A stretch of 43,544 nucleotides of DNA from Pseudomonadota bacterium (GCA_023425645.1 JAFACG010000031.1:1-43544); one strand, 5' to 3'. Shown: positions 32,777-41,752, counted from the first letter of the stretch. Notes: generated from the sequence alone by a model not told the origin. A program made the numbers and translations.

Positions 32777-33843
32777 TTGCTCAGCTCCTCGTAGCGGGCC
32801 TTCGCCTGGGCATTTTCCGGCTCGGACAGCAGGACGGTTTCGTACCAGTACGCCGCCGTGGCCGGATTGGCCTGGCTGAAGCAGGGCTGGGCCTGGTGCG
32901 TCTGGGGGTCGTATTCGCGCGCATAGGCCAGGGCGATATGCACGTCTCCAGCCTGGGCTTTATGCACATACAGCCGTTGCGCCACGTCGCACTGTCCAGC
33001 CTGCTTGGCCTGCTCGATGACGGCCAGCCATTGCTCGGAGGTCTTGGACTCTTTGACGCATTCCTGCACGAACTGCAGCCCGGGCATGTCGGCCAGCTTG
33101 TCCATGGCGCACGCGTCGGCCGACGCGCTCGGGGCGGACGGCGGCGAGACGGAGGCGGCCGCGGGCTCTTCGGGCGGTTTCTTCAGGAAAAAATACGCGG
33201 CCGCCGCGGCAATGCCCGCTGCGAGCACGGTGACCATCATCCACAGCAACGCCTTGCCGCCGCCGGCGCCCTTTTTGTTGACGGCCGACGCCGCCGGGCT
33301 TGCAGCGGCCTGTTCCCGCTGAGAAGCCGCATCGGCCGGCTCCGCCAGCGCCTGCGGCTCATGAGCGGGCTCCACGGGCTGCGCCGGCGCCGCTTCCGCC
33401 GCGGGAGCGGGTGCATCCACAGGCTCGGCCGGTTCGATGGAACCGGCCGCTGCCGTCAGCTCCATCGCCTGTGCGTTGCCGCCCGCCGTCGATGGAAGGA
33501 TCGCCTTGTCCAGCCTCAAGGTGCTTTTGCCCACTTCCTGCCCATCTGCGTTTCCCAGAAGCAACTGATAGGCATCGCTGGAATTGGCCAGCAAAGGGTC
33601 CACGATGCCGGCATCCACTAGCACGGCGAAACCCTCCTCAAAGGTGCCCCACCCGTGCAGTGGCAGCCAGCGCAACGACGCGCCCCAAGCCTTGTCCGCG
33701 TGCAGGTAATGGCGATCCTGGCTGCGCACGATCGCCACGGAATACGCTTCCAGGCCCAGCTCGCCTTCCAGGTCTCGCACATACAATCGGGCGCGGCCCG
33801 GCACGACCGGGTCCAACGCCTGCAAATTGATTCGAAGTTTCAT
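32773..33843 (-). CDS. Single-TM adaptor-like protein with Sel1/TPR-like C-terminus
   Basis: A 356-residue protein of unknown family. Residues 1-115 form a compact, beta-rich cytoplasmic domain (MKLRINLQALDPVVPGRARL). A 70-residue alanine/proline-rich linker (~135-190) follows, then one TM helix at ~198-220 (LLWMMVTVLAAGIAAAAAYF). The outer part ends in a helical repeat region with paired cysteines (QCDVAQRLYVHKAQAGDVHIA and later EPENAQAKARYEELSK) resembling Sel1 or TPR units. This layout could link the cytoplasmic SrfB/SrfC proteins to the periplasmic VWA protein. ATGA overlaps on both sides show tight coupling. Confidence 0.78.
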   Translation of the reverse strand: MKLRINLQALDPVVPGRARLYVRDLEGELGLEAYSVAIVRSQDRHYLHADKAWGASLRWLPLHGWGTFEEGFAVLVDAGIVDPLLANSSDAYQLLLGNADGQEVGKSTLRLDKAILPSTAGGNAQAMELTAAAGSIEPAEPVDAPAPAAEAAPAQPVEPAHEPQALAEPADAASQREQAAASPAASAVNKKGAGGGKALLWMMVTVLAAGIAAAAAYFFLKKPPEEPAAASVSPPSAPSASADACAMDKLADMPGLQFVQECVKESKTSEQWLAVIEQAKQAGQCDVAQRLYVHKAQAGDVHIALAYAREYDPQTHQAQPCFSQANPATAAYWYETVLLSEPENAQAKARYEELSK

Positions 33844-36422
33844 GCAACGCTCTTAAGAGTAAAACTGTCCAAAACACGGCCCAGCGCCTGATTCTGTTCG
33901 AGGCTGAGTTCGCGCCCGCCTTCGTAGCCGGCATTGTGTAGCGTGGTGTGCGCCAATGCCGCCGCCCAGTCCCTCATGAATGCGAAGCCGTGGTCCTGCG
34001 GCTCGGCGGCAAGCTCGGGCATGCCGCCGGCGGTGAAACGACCGGGACTGGTGAACAAGGATTGATTGCCGGCGCCCTCTTTCAGGTACATCCAGGTGAC
34101 GAATTGGCTCATCACCATGGAGACATTGCAGACATGCCGGTCCGCCAGCCGCTCACGGCGCACGCCGGCCTGGCGGCGCTGCGTCAGGCTTGTCAGCATC
34201 TTTTCCTGCAAGGACCAGCGATCCGCCGCGATGATCAGCTCATCGGCCATGCTGGCCAGCAGTTCCGCGGGCATGTGCAGCACATTCTGGTTCAGGCGGC
34301 TTGCCGGCAATTCCCGCAATTGACTGACCCATTTGCGATAGACCCGCTCCGCATATTGCTGCTCGAAGGGCTGTTCCCCCGCCATGGCGCCCTGCGCCGG
34401 GTCCGCCTTGGCCCCAATCAGGGAGAAAAACAGTTCGCGCAGGCTTTCCTGCGGCACATGCAGCGCGGCCAGCAGCTCGCCGATGACCGGCCGGTAGGCG
34501 GGCAATTGCTCGCTGAACCGGGCTGCCAGTTCCCGCTTGACCGCCGCCTGCTCATCACCACCCTGGCTGTACCAGCTGCGCAGCGACTTCTGGACCAGGG
34601 CGTCGTGCAGGCTGCGGTATTGCTCCTGCAGGCGCGCCAGCTTGAAATCCAGGCCGCCGATCTGGGCCACATGTTTCCACAGGCGCCCCATGCCGCCGTC
34701 GTTCAAGGCCATCATGGCATCCCAGCTTTCCTGCGGGGAACCGATATGCTGGGCGACGAATTCGTTCTCGGAAAAGCTCGCCCGCATGCCCTGCAAGTGC
34801 TGCTGGACCGAGCCGGTATAGGACAGTTCGGCGCCCTGGCCGTCCATATCGATGAAGGGCACGGGCAGGCCCGGCTTACGTACCAGGAAAGTATTGCTGA
34901 ACGGCTTGCCCGGCGTCCATTGCTGCAGCCATTCGCAATGCCCGAAACGCTCTTTGAAGCTCATTTTCATGAGTCCTTCCCAGCCCTGACGTATCTGGGA
35001 CGCATCCTGGCTGAGCGAAATGCCGATGCGCTTGTCAAACATGGTAACCGCCCACATCAAGCCTACTTTCCGGTTCTGCCGCTCCGCCGGCGTCTGCCCT
35101 TGAGTGCGGTGCACCCAGCGGGTCAGCACCGGCTCCACGTCCTTGACGTCGCTCTGCTTGTCCGAGGCCGTGCACATGACTAGGCCGTTCATCTCTTGCT
35201 GGTCGGTATAGCGCTCGAACAAATAAGCGACCTTGCCGCGCAAGATGAGCTGCGAGGCGGGATTGCCGCCGCTTTGCTCGGACACGGCGCCCGCATCCTT
35301 GACCGTGCGGATGTTCAGGCGCCCACGGTAGCCGGGGAAGTCCAGCAGATCGACATGCTGCAATTTACTCGATTGCATGGCCCCGCACAGCGGGAAAGTC
35401 AGCTCAACCGTCAGGGCGGCCAGATGCGCCAGCGGCACCGTGACCGTCTGCGCGGACACCTGGGCCGCGCCGTCCTGCACGCGCACCGGCAGCACCGCCA
35501 GGCGCTTTTCCGCGGGGCTACCCAGTGACTCCAGCACGTCCACGTTCATGATGCTGTCTTGCTGGACGAAACCGTCGCCCTCGCGCCGGATCAAGGCCTC
35601 CAGGGGCGCGTAAACCTTGGCCGGGTGGCCCAGTTGGTCCAGCACCTGGGCCAGCATGGTGTAGACCTGACTCAGCTCGGACAGCTCGCCCCATAGCACC
35701 GAGAGCAGGCGCGCCCTGTCCTCCAGCCCGAGTACGGGAGCCAGGCGGATGACGTGTGGCCAATAGGAATCATCCAGCATGCGCGTCGAGTTGCCGAAGC
35801 TGCCGCGCACGTAATCCCACAGCGACACGGCGTCATCGGCGCTGATGCCCGCTCCCGCCGCTCCCTGCCGGGCCTGCAGCTGCTCGATCAAGGCGCCGAT
35901 CCGTTCGGCCGAAAATTCGTAGCCAATATGCTCTTTATCGAAGTCGTTGAAATAGGTATTGACCAGGATCTTGACGATGTCGATCTCGGAAAAGACCTGC
36001 AACTCTACCGGGAAGGCATCGGGGCCGGCCTGTACCATGCGGCTGAAGCGCGTCACCAGCCCGGTGGCCTCCTTGCCGCCGCCCGGCGGATTGACGTGCC
36101 GCAGGAAGTCGATGGTCTGGCCGCCGTAACGGGTTTCCAGGCGTCCATTGCTCCCGGCCGCCAGGCTGGAAATCAAATAGGACTTGCCCGCCTGGGACAA
36201 GCCGAAAAAACCGATGGTCATGGGGCGCGTCGAAACCGCTCCCAGGCTGCGGGCCGTGTTGCGGGCGCGGCGCAGATCCAGCAGCAGGCTATCGGCTTGC
36301 GCGTTCAGTCGCTGCGACGAGCCTCGCGCCTGAGCAATCCAGTCAATGGCCTGCCCGGCGCCGTCATACAAGCTTTGCCAATCGGCGCGCAAATCATTCT
36401 GCAATTTATTCAGATCGCTCAT
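33840..36422 (-). CDS. srfC: SrfC family protein, dynamin-like P-loop GTPase
   Basis: An 860-residue protein of the SrfC family (named in Salmonella as putative virulence factor). A P-loop is at 74-81 (GLSQAGKS), with the following helix SYLISSLAAG. A G3-type DFPG at 361-364 (VDLLDFPGYRGR) and a later WAVTMFDKR segment in the position of G4 complete a GTPase core with a large insertion. The remaining ~400 residues are helical, as in dynamin-like proteins. The protein has no signal or membrane segment and so is cytoplasmic or membrane-peripheral. It overlaps srfB and the next gene by ATGA. The GTPase assignment is read from motifs; its activity is not shown. Confidence 0.9.
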   Translation of the reverse strand: MSDLNKLQNDLRADWQSLYDGAGQAIDWIAQARGSSQRLNAQADSLLLDLRRARNTARSLGAVSTRPMTIGFFGLSQAGKSYLISSLAAGSNGRLETRYGGQTIDFLRHVNPPGGGKEATGLVTRFSRMVQAGPDAFPVELQVFSEIDIVKILVNTYFNDFDKEHIGYEFSAERIGALIEQLQARQGAAGAGISADDAVSLWDYVRGSFGNSTRMLDDSYWPHVIRLAPVLGLEDRARLLSVLWGELSELSQVYTMLAQVLDQLGHPAKVYAPLEALIRREGDGFVQQDSIMNVDVLESLGSPAEKRLAVLPVRVQDGAAQVSAQTVTVPLAHLAALTVELTFPLCGAMQSSKLQHVDLLDFPGYRGRLNIRTVKDAGAVSEQSGGNPASQLILRGKVAYLFERYTDQQEMNGLVMCTASDKQSDVKDVEPVLTRWVHRTQGQTPAERQNRKVGLMWAVTMFDKRIGISLSQDASQIRQGWEGLMKMSFKERFGHCEWLQQWTPGKPFSNTFLVRKPGLPVPFIDMDGQGAELSYTGSVQQHLQGMRASFSENEFVAQHIGSPQESWDAMMALNDGGMGRLWKHVAQIGGLDFKLARLQEQYRSLHDALVQKSLRSWYSQGGDEQAAVKRELAARFSEQLPAYRPVIGELLAALHVPQESLRELFFSLIGAKADPAQGAMAGEQPFEQQYAERVYRKWVSQLRELPASRLNQNVLHMPAELLASMADELIIAADRWSLQEKMLTSLTQRRQAGVRRERLADRHVCNVSMVMSQFVTWMYLKEGAGNQSLFTSPGRFTAGGMPELAAEPQDHGFAFMRDWAAALAHTTLHNAGYEGGRELSLEQNQALGRVLDSFTLKSVA

Positions 36423-39400
36423 TTCAACACCACGCTTCCGCTATCGAGCCAATAGGGGGTATCGCCCAGGCCGGCTTCCAGCATCGTATTGAGCTGGATC
36501 TTCACGGCCGTCTTGGAAGACCCATTCAATTTGAAATCGCGCGCAGCCGCCTCCTTGACCTCCAGTCGGTCGCTGATCATGCGCCGCCCCCGCTTGTCGC
36601 GCAGCTTGTCATTACGCTGCAGGCTGACTTCCATGGCGGGAATCTGCCCTTCATCATCCGGCGCTTCGGCCATCTGGCGGCGCACGCGCTCGTCCAGGTA
36701 CAAGTAATACAAGGGCGAAGCGGGCCAGCGCTCGACATCGAGCTGGCGATAACCGATGCGCAGATAATTGCCCTGCAACAGGAGGTGGTAACTGTCGGAG
36801 TCTTCGCTGCTGATGCTCTCGAGTTCCAGCACTTCTTCGCGCGTGTCCGGGTCCAGCCGGAGCGCATCCTTAAAAACGATGTCCTGCTGTTTGATCTGAT
36901 TATTGGAGTCGATAATGCCGATATGGCGCAGGGTGGAGCGAGGCCTCAGCCCCGACACCTTGAAATTGAACTGGTCGATGTTCATGTTGTAGCAAAGCAG
37001 GCACAGCATGGCGCCCACCGAGGCCGTGCTCTTGGGATCGTTGATCCGGCCATTGGCGTGGAAGGGATACCAGCTGCCCGTGCGGTAGTTGTGCAAAGGC
37101 AGCAGGCGCGCGGGGGAAACGGGCATCTGCGAGCGCACATAGGCCTGAATGCCCGGCAGGCGCGAAGGCCGCCCGGCCATCAGGATGATGTCGCAATCGT
37201 AGTAGGACAGCACCTCGCAGAACGAGCGCAAGGGATCGTTGATGTTCAGGGTCCCGGTAATCAGGCTCCGGTGCAGCTGAGCCAGATCGAAAGGCTGGGC
37301 CACTTCGCCGAAGTCGAATTCAACATTGCGTCCGGTATGGGTATGCAGTTCTTCCGCCACATACTCGGCCACCTTGGCAGACACACGGACGCGCCGGTCC
37401 AGGGCATCGACCGCAGCCTGCCCCGCGACAGCCGTTTCCGCGCCTGCCAGATGCTCGAAGTCCAGCAGGTCGCGCCAAAGCGGCGCCTGGACCGCGCACG
37501 GATCCTGGTGCGGATCGTAGGACTCGTAATGCTTCAGGAACTCCAGGCCCAGGGGCACGAACACCTGCAGCGCCAGCTGCTGGCGCAATATTGCTTTGCG
37601 CGCGTCGGTTTTTTCGTTACCGCACAGGAGGGACAAAAACACGTCCGTGTCGTCCACGCCGGCCTTGACCAAGGCGTCCTCGAATGCCGGCAAAATATGC
37701 TGCTGTATGACGTCCAGCAAAATGTCGTCGCCCGCCACCCGGAAGCTGTCGCGGAATCGCTGCTGCGGCAAGATAGTGACGTTGCTGCCGCCGCCCGCGC
37801 CCGCCGGCCTGCGCAGGGTGTAGTCGCTGATGACGATGTCCGTGGTGCCGCCGCCGATGTCGATGATGCCCAGCGTCAGCGTCTCCCTGTCCTTTTTGTG
37901 GGGAGCGGCAACCGCATCGAAGAACTCATCGGCATGGCCGGCGAAATTCTGCGTGATTTCCGTGAACAGATACACCAGCTGCGAGCAGGTGGCCTCGTCC
38001 CATTCCACCCGGAACTCCGGCAGGGGCACCAAAAGCCCGTCCTGCGGGCCGGCGCCCTCTTCCAAGCCGTAGGGGTCTTCTTCCCCCTGGTACCAGTCCA
38101 TGCTGGTCCAGAGCAGGCCGATCGCCTGCCGCAGGCGTTCGGACAGCAGGCTGCGCTCGACCAGGGGCATGCCCGGCGGCACGGTTAACACGATGTTGCT
38201 CAAACGGCGCGGCTTGCTGGAATGGCCTTGGCGAGCGCGCTGGGCGGGACTGTTGATCTGCAACAAGGCCTGGGCCAGCACCTCGGCCAGCATGAAGGTC
38301 ATGACCGAACTGCGCGAATAGAACGGCTCGAAGACCGGCAGGCGGTCGTCTTCGTCCAAGGTGTACAGCGCCTCGCCCCGCTCGTCGATGTGCAGAGAAA
38401 ACGGCGCCGCGAGCGCCCTGGGCTCGGCGTCCGAGCGATCGTACTGCTGGCTGAAGCGCCAGCCGTGCTTGTATTCGTTTTCGTCCCACAGGTAGCGCTT
38501 GGGGCTGGATAGCCCCGTCGTGCCCTCCGTGCCGCGCCGGCGCGCCGCCAGCCGCGCGGCCTCGTCCCCGACCCGCACCAGGGTGGGCCAGGAAAAGGCG
38601 GTGGGACGGCCGCTTTTCAGCGAAAGATGGTTCTTGCCGAAATCGACCTGGGCGAACTCCACCCGGCTTTCAAACGGCTTGCTGTAGATCTCGTGCGCTT
38701 TGGACAGATCGCGCAGCTGCAGCACATAGTTTTGCCGCAATCCCGAATCATCCTGCCCATGGTTTTCAATCAAGATGCCGCAGGTGCGCGAATTGCCCAC
38801 GTCCAGCACCAGGTCCACCGGAATGACCTGGTCGCTGCGCCAGTTGGCGGCCAGGACCTTGATGTCTGGAATGCGCACCCAGGCGTCCTTGCGCTCGGCC
38901 GCATTGCTGTCGTGAGGCAGCGCAAACAGGCTGAGCAGATTCAGGAAGTGCAACTGCGCCGAGCGCAAGGGACTGACTTCGTCGCCAAAGTCGATCTTTC
39001 GGACCCTGTTGCTGTTGTCCGAATACACTTCCTCCAGCCATTCCTGGACCCAGTCCCGATCCAGGAACCAGTCCATGTGCGCACTGTCGCACGCCAAGCG
39101 AAACAAGGCGCCGGCATTGACGTCGTCGCGCAGGGGCGCCAGGTAGGCGGCGCCCTCGGTCAGCTCCACCACGCTGGTGTCGCACGCGATGGTCACGCGG
39201 TGCGTATTGCCATCGCGGTCGGGCGTGTCCAGCTGCACGACGCGCATCCGGCTCCAGCTGGCCGGCCCCGTGTCATAGCGATGCGGCGCGACGAACCGCA
39301 CGTAGGGAATGGGCAACCACACCCCATTGAAAAGCTCCAGCGTCGTCGCCATGGCCACATCTTGTTCGTCCCGGCCCCGGGCGCTGCCGGGATAGACGCC

Positions 39401-39631
39401 CACGCCGCCATCAGGCTGGTGAAACAACAGCTGCTCATTGCCCGATTGCAATCCATCGAACAGTAAACGCCAATTTTGACCGTTTTCGCTGAAAAACGTA
39501 TTTTTCAGGGCGCCCAGCTTTTTGCCACCCAGAGCCGGCGCCTGGACGTCGAACGCGAAGTCCAGGAACTGGACCCCGGTATTTTCGATCAGCGTCACCA
39601 GGCCATCGTGTTTTATTAATTCAGGCAACAT
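36419..39631 (-). CDS. srfB: SrfB family protein, actin/Hsp70-type ATPase
   Basis: A 1070-residue SrfB protein. Counted from the ATG at 39631, the actin/Hsp70 nucleotide site is visible as phosphate-1 DVGNSRT (277-283), phosphate-2 IDIGGGTTDIV (590-600) and the adenosine motif GRPSRLPGI (820-828, in IILMAGRPSRLPG). A ~270-residue N-terminal domain precedes it and ~240 residues follow, with beta-rich sequence. The fold predicts ATP-driven conformational change or filament formation. A TTG three codons upstream is an alternative start. No signal peptide is seen, so it is cytoplasmic. It lies between srfA and srfC as in enterobacterial srfABC. Confidence 0.92.
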   Translation of the reverse strand: MLPELIKHDGLVTLIENTGVQFLDFAFDVQAPALGGKKLGALKNTFFSENGQNWRLLFDGLQSGNEQLLFHQPDGGVGVYPGSARGRDEQDVAMATTLELFNGVWLPIPYVRFVAPHRYDTGPASWSRMRVVQLDTPDRDGNTHRVTIACDTSVVELTEGAAYLAPLRDDVNAGALFRLACDSAHMDWFLDRDWVQEWLEEVYSDNSNRVRKIDFGDEVSPLRSAQLHFLNLLSLFALPHDSNAAERKDAWVRIPDIKVLAANWRSDQVIPVDLVLDVGNSRTCGILIENHGQDDSGLRQNYVLQLRDLSKAHEIYSKPFESRVEFAQVDFGKNHLSLKSGRPTAFSWPTLVRVGDEAARLAARRRGTEGTTGLSSPKRYLWDENEYKHGWRFSQQYDRSDAEPRALAAPFSLHIDERGEALYTLDEDDRLPVFEPFYSRSSVMTFMLAEVLAQALLQINSPAQRARQGHSSKPRRLSNIVLTVPPGMPLVERSLLSERLRQAIGLLWTSMDWYQGEEDPYGLEEGAGPQDGLLVPLPEFRVEWDEATCSQLVYLFTEITQNFAGHADEFFDAVAAPHKKDRETLTLGIIDIGGGTTDIVISDYTLRRPAGAGGGSNVTILPQQRFRDSFRVAGDDILLDVIQQHILPAFEDALVKAGVDDTDVFLSLLCGNEKTDARKAILRQQLALQVFVPLGLEFLKHYESYDPHQDPCAVQAPLWRDLLDFEHLAGAETAVAGQAAVDALDRRVRVSAKVAEYVAEELHTHTGRNVEFDFGEVAQPFDLAQLHRSLITGTLNINDPLRSFCEVLSYYDCDIILMAGRPSRLPGIQAYVRSQMPVSPARLLPLHNYRTGSWYPFHANGRINDPKSTASVGAMLCLLCYNMNIDQFNFKVSGLRPRSTLRHIGIIDSNNQIKQQDIVFKDALRLDPDTREEVLELESISSEDSDSYHLLLQGNYLRIGYRQLDVERWPASPLYYLYLDERVRRQMAEAPDDEGQIPAMEVSLQRNDKLRDKRGRRMISDRLEVKEAAARDFKLNGSSKTAVKIQLNTMLEAGLGDTPYWLDSGSVVLK

Positions 39632-39647
39632 AAGATTCAATTATTTT

Positions 39648-41117
39648 TTAGTCAGATTGCTGCAAGATCAACGGAAAGGCATCCGTGCCATATACCCCTG
39701 CGCAGCGGGCCGCGCCGCCGGCGGCGCCCGGATCGCAAATTATTTTCGGCATGTCATACGCAGCGTTGTCGGAGCACTGCGCCGCCGCCTCCGTGTTCAG
39801 GATCAGTTGGCCATTGACGGCCGAGGCCGTGACCGGCGCTTCGCATTGCACGCCGTCGCCGCGCTTGACCCGGACCCGGCCGGCCCCATCGTGCAGTTGA
39901 TATTGCAATTGCACGGGCTTGCCCGTCTGGCTGTCCTGAACGCCCATCTTGGCGGCCCACTGCCCGTCCAAGAACCCAAGCTGACCCGACTGCAAGGCAT
40001 TGGGGGGCACCACCAAGGACGCCGCGACCGGCGCGGCGCCCGAAGACGAAACCTGCGGCACGACCGGAGGCGCCACCGGCGCATCGGGCGCATCCTGAGA
40101 CGCGGGACCGGCAGCCGGCTCTGGAGCATCCGGCATTCCTGGCGCTGCGGGCGGCTCAAGCGGCCCGGCGGCAGTGGCCGGAGCAGGCGCCGGCATGGGG
40201 GGAGCCGCCCCGGTATCAGGCGAGGGGTCCGCGCCCGGCGTACGGCCCGCCCCCGCCAGGTCGGGCGAAGACAGCGCCGCGCCGCCGCTCGGCAAGGAAA
40301 CACTACCCGAAGACAGGCTGAGCCCCGAGGGCTTCAACCAGGCCGGCAGCCAGCCCGGGCCTCCCGACAGGGCGGAACCCAAATTCAAGCCGCTGCCCGG
40401 CAGCGAAGGGCTCGCGCACCAGCGCAAGCCAAACAGCAGAATGGCCAGCAGCGCAAGCAACGCCAGCAGCCGCCAACCGTATCGGGACCAGTAATATATC
40501 CAGCCCCGGCCCACGACCGGAACAGGGCCTGCGGCCAAAGGCGGCACGACGGGTGCAGGCGCCGCAGGCACGGGCGCGACCGCCGGCGCGGTGGCCGGCG
40601 CCACGCTTGCGGCGGGCGGCGCGGCCGCCAGGCACAGCAAGGGATCGATGCCTTGGTCGGCGCCGTGGTGCAAAAAGCCCCAAAAAGTCAGCACCGCCCT
40701 GCCACCGACCAGATAGACAAAGTTTTCGTCGGGGAAATATACGGCGCGGCGCAGCAAGCTGGAAAACAAGGGCTTGTCGCCCGCCGCCTCGTTGGCATCC
40801 TGATCCATCGGACCGGCCGCGCCCGCCAGACGCTCGACCTGCCCCATCAAACCTCGCAGTTGCTGGCGAGCCGACTCGCGCTCGGTTTCGGTGGCGGCGG
40901 CCCAGGGCACCACACTGCCCGGAAGCGGGCTGTACCAATCCAGCGTAGTACCGCTTTCATTGCTTTGAGGAATCGCCAGATGATCCGCATAGCCATCCGT
41001 TCGGCGACGCATCGCCTCGCGCAATTGCCCAGCAGAACGAAACACAGGCCTGCCACCCTCGCCCAAGGCCATAAAAGCATCGGCGCGACCGCTACGCAGC
41101 AAAATCCTTTGTTTCAT
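39648..41117 (-). CDS. srfA: SrfA family protein
   Basis: A 489-residue SrfA protein. The N-terminal domain (LLRSGRADAFMALGEGGRPV, LAIPQSNESGTTLDWYSPLP, then VVPWAAATETE) is characteristic of the family. A cytoplasmic N-terminal part (1-165) is followed by an alanine/proline linker, a TM helix at ~215-234 (LLALLALLAILLFGLRW), a very long proline/alanine/serine linker (~250-370), and a small C-terminal beta-rich domain with several cysteines (CEAPV, CSDNAAYDMPKIICDPG, RCAGVYG), probably periplasmic and disulphide-bonded. It is the first gene of the operon; 16 bp separate it from srfB. Confidence 0.88.
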   Translation of the reverse strand: MKQRILLRSGRADAFMALGEGGRPVFRSAGQLREAMRRRTDGYADHLAIPQSNESGTTLDWYSPLPGSVVPWAAATETERESARQQLRGLMGQVERLAGAAGPMDQDANEAAGDKPLFSSLLRRAVYFPDENFVYLVGGRAVLTFWGFLHHGADQGIDPLLCLAAAPPAASVAPATAPAVAPVPAAPAPVVPPLAAGPVPVVGRGWIYYWSRYGWRLLALLALLAILLFGLRWCASPSLPGSGLNLGSALSGGPGWLPAWLKPSGLSLSSGSVSLPSGGAALSSPDLAGAGRTPGADPSPDTGAAPPMPAPAPATAAGPLEPPAAPGMPDAPEPAAGPASQDAPDAPVAPPVVPQVSSSGAAPVAASLVVPPNALQSGQLGFLDGQWAAKMGVQDSQTGKPVQLQYQLHDGAGRVRVKRGDGVQCEAPVTASAVNGQLILNTEAAAQCSDNAAYDMPKIICDPGAAGGAARCAGVYGTDAFPLILQQSD

Positions 41118-41156
41118 TTAATGTCCAGGCTTAAGTAAAAGAAACATCATACAACA

Positions 41157-41184
41157 GTGATAAGTGCCACACAGCTACTATCAC
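41157..41184. promoter_or_regulatory. Inverted repeat upstream of srfA
   Basis: GTGATA and TATCAC are spaced by 16 bp, about 40-67 bp before the srfA start codon and upstream of a TATGAT box read on the minus strand. A symmetrical pair at this distance suits an activator or repressor of the srf operon. No factor is named. Confidence 0.35.
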
Positions 41185-41713
41185 CAAAAACAATGCAGTC
41201 AATTTATTTCAGGCACGACGACGGACACCACATATCGATATATGCATGACGGCATAGCAAAATTGTTCTTTAATGTTTTTCAGGGCCGAACCGGCCACGC
41301 CAACCCCGACGGTGCGCCACGCACCATTGCCGCTGGATCGCCGCACAGGCCTGCGCGCGCAGCCTGACGCTTATCATTGGTATCGCAGCGGCCTCTCAGG
41401 CATGTGGCTCTTTACGCCGCCTCGACCTCTTCGCCGGCATTTTCGTACGACAAGCAGCCCTTAAAGACCAATTGATTGCGTACGACAGACGAGTTCACGC
41501 CGAACTTGCTTCGTGTCCACACCATTCATTAACTAATCCATGTGGCGGGACAGAGCAGCCATGATCGACCACATCAGAGCAATCTGGTCGAACGAGCATA
41601 TACCCTGGCGGATCTCATCTGGAGGACGGCTTGGGGACCGCCCACTTCTTGCACATGTTTTTTACGTCCATGCATCAAGTAAAGATAAAAAATAAACAAA
41701 AAAGAAGAAATAT

Positions 41714-41729
41714 CTAAACCAACGTTTAG
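41714..41729. promoter_or_regulatory. Operator-like palindrome of the CI-like repressor
   Basis: CTAAAC-CAAC-GTTTAG is a perfect 6-4-6 inverted repeat ending 23 bp before the repressor ATG. Its place, just upstream of a TTTAAT -10-like box, suits autoregulation by the repressor encoded next to it. Confidence 0.6.
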
Positions 41730-41740
41730 TTTTTTCTTGC

Positions 41741-41746
41741 TTTAAT
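41741..41746 (+). promoter_or_regulatory. Candidate -10 box for the repressor, suggesting a leaderless mRNA
   Basis: TTTAAT lies six bases before the repressor ATG at 41753. There is no Shine-Dalgarno before that ATG, and a start of transcription at the normal distance would fall on the A of ATG. The -35 position is poor and overlaps the palindrome. Confidence 0.4.
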
Positions 41747-41752
41747 CATGAG

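Larger units (their letters stand above)
41118..41752. other. 635-bp region upstream of srfA and the CI-like repressor
   Basis: No gene is convincing here; short frames lack ribosome sites and family resemblance. The left part holds the srf operon promoter on the minus strand, with TATGAT about 30-35 bp before the srfA ATG as a candidate -10, and the inverted repeat listed separately. The right part is AT-rich with a 44-codon frame near 41561 that I cannot support, and the operator and promoter of the repressor gene. It marks the change from the srf operon to mobile DNA. Confidence 0.4.

Noticed and set aside
30590..32794. 734-codon plus-strand frame opposite the secreted VWA gene
   Set aside because: Antisense shadow; the minus-strand VWA protein has a signal peptide, MIDAS and operon overlaps.
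36785..38188. 467-codon plus-strand frame opposite srfB
   Set aside because: Antisense shadow with biased composition; srfB has clear ATPase motifs on the other strand.
24587..41117. Calling the srf operon a complete type VI secretion cluster
   Set aside because: No TssB/C sheath, Hcp, VgrG, ClpV, TssJLM or baseplate genes are present; only a sensing-type module resembles T6SS accessory genes.
39522..41138. 538-codon plus-strand frame opposite srfA
   Set aside because: Arg/Gly/Gln-rich shadow of the Ala/Pro-rich srfA linker; no family resemblance.
41164..41464. Short plus-strand frames of 63-67 codons upstream of the CI-like gene
   Set aside because: No ribosome sites, no recognisable families, and they cross the srf promoter region.
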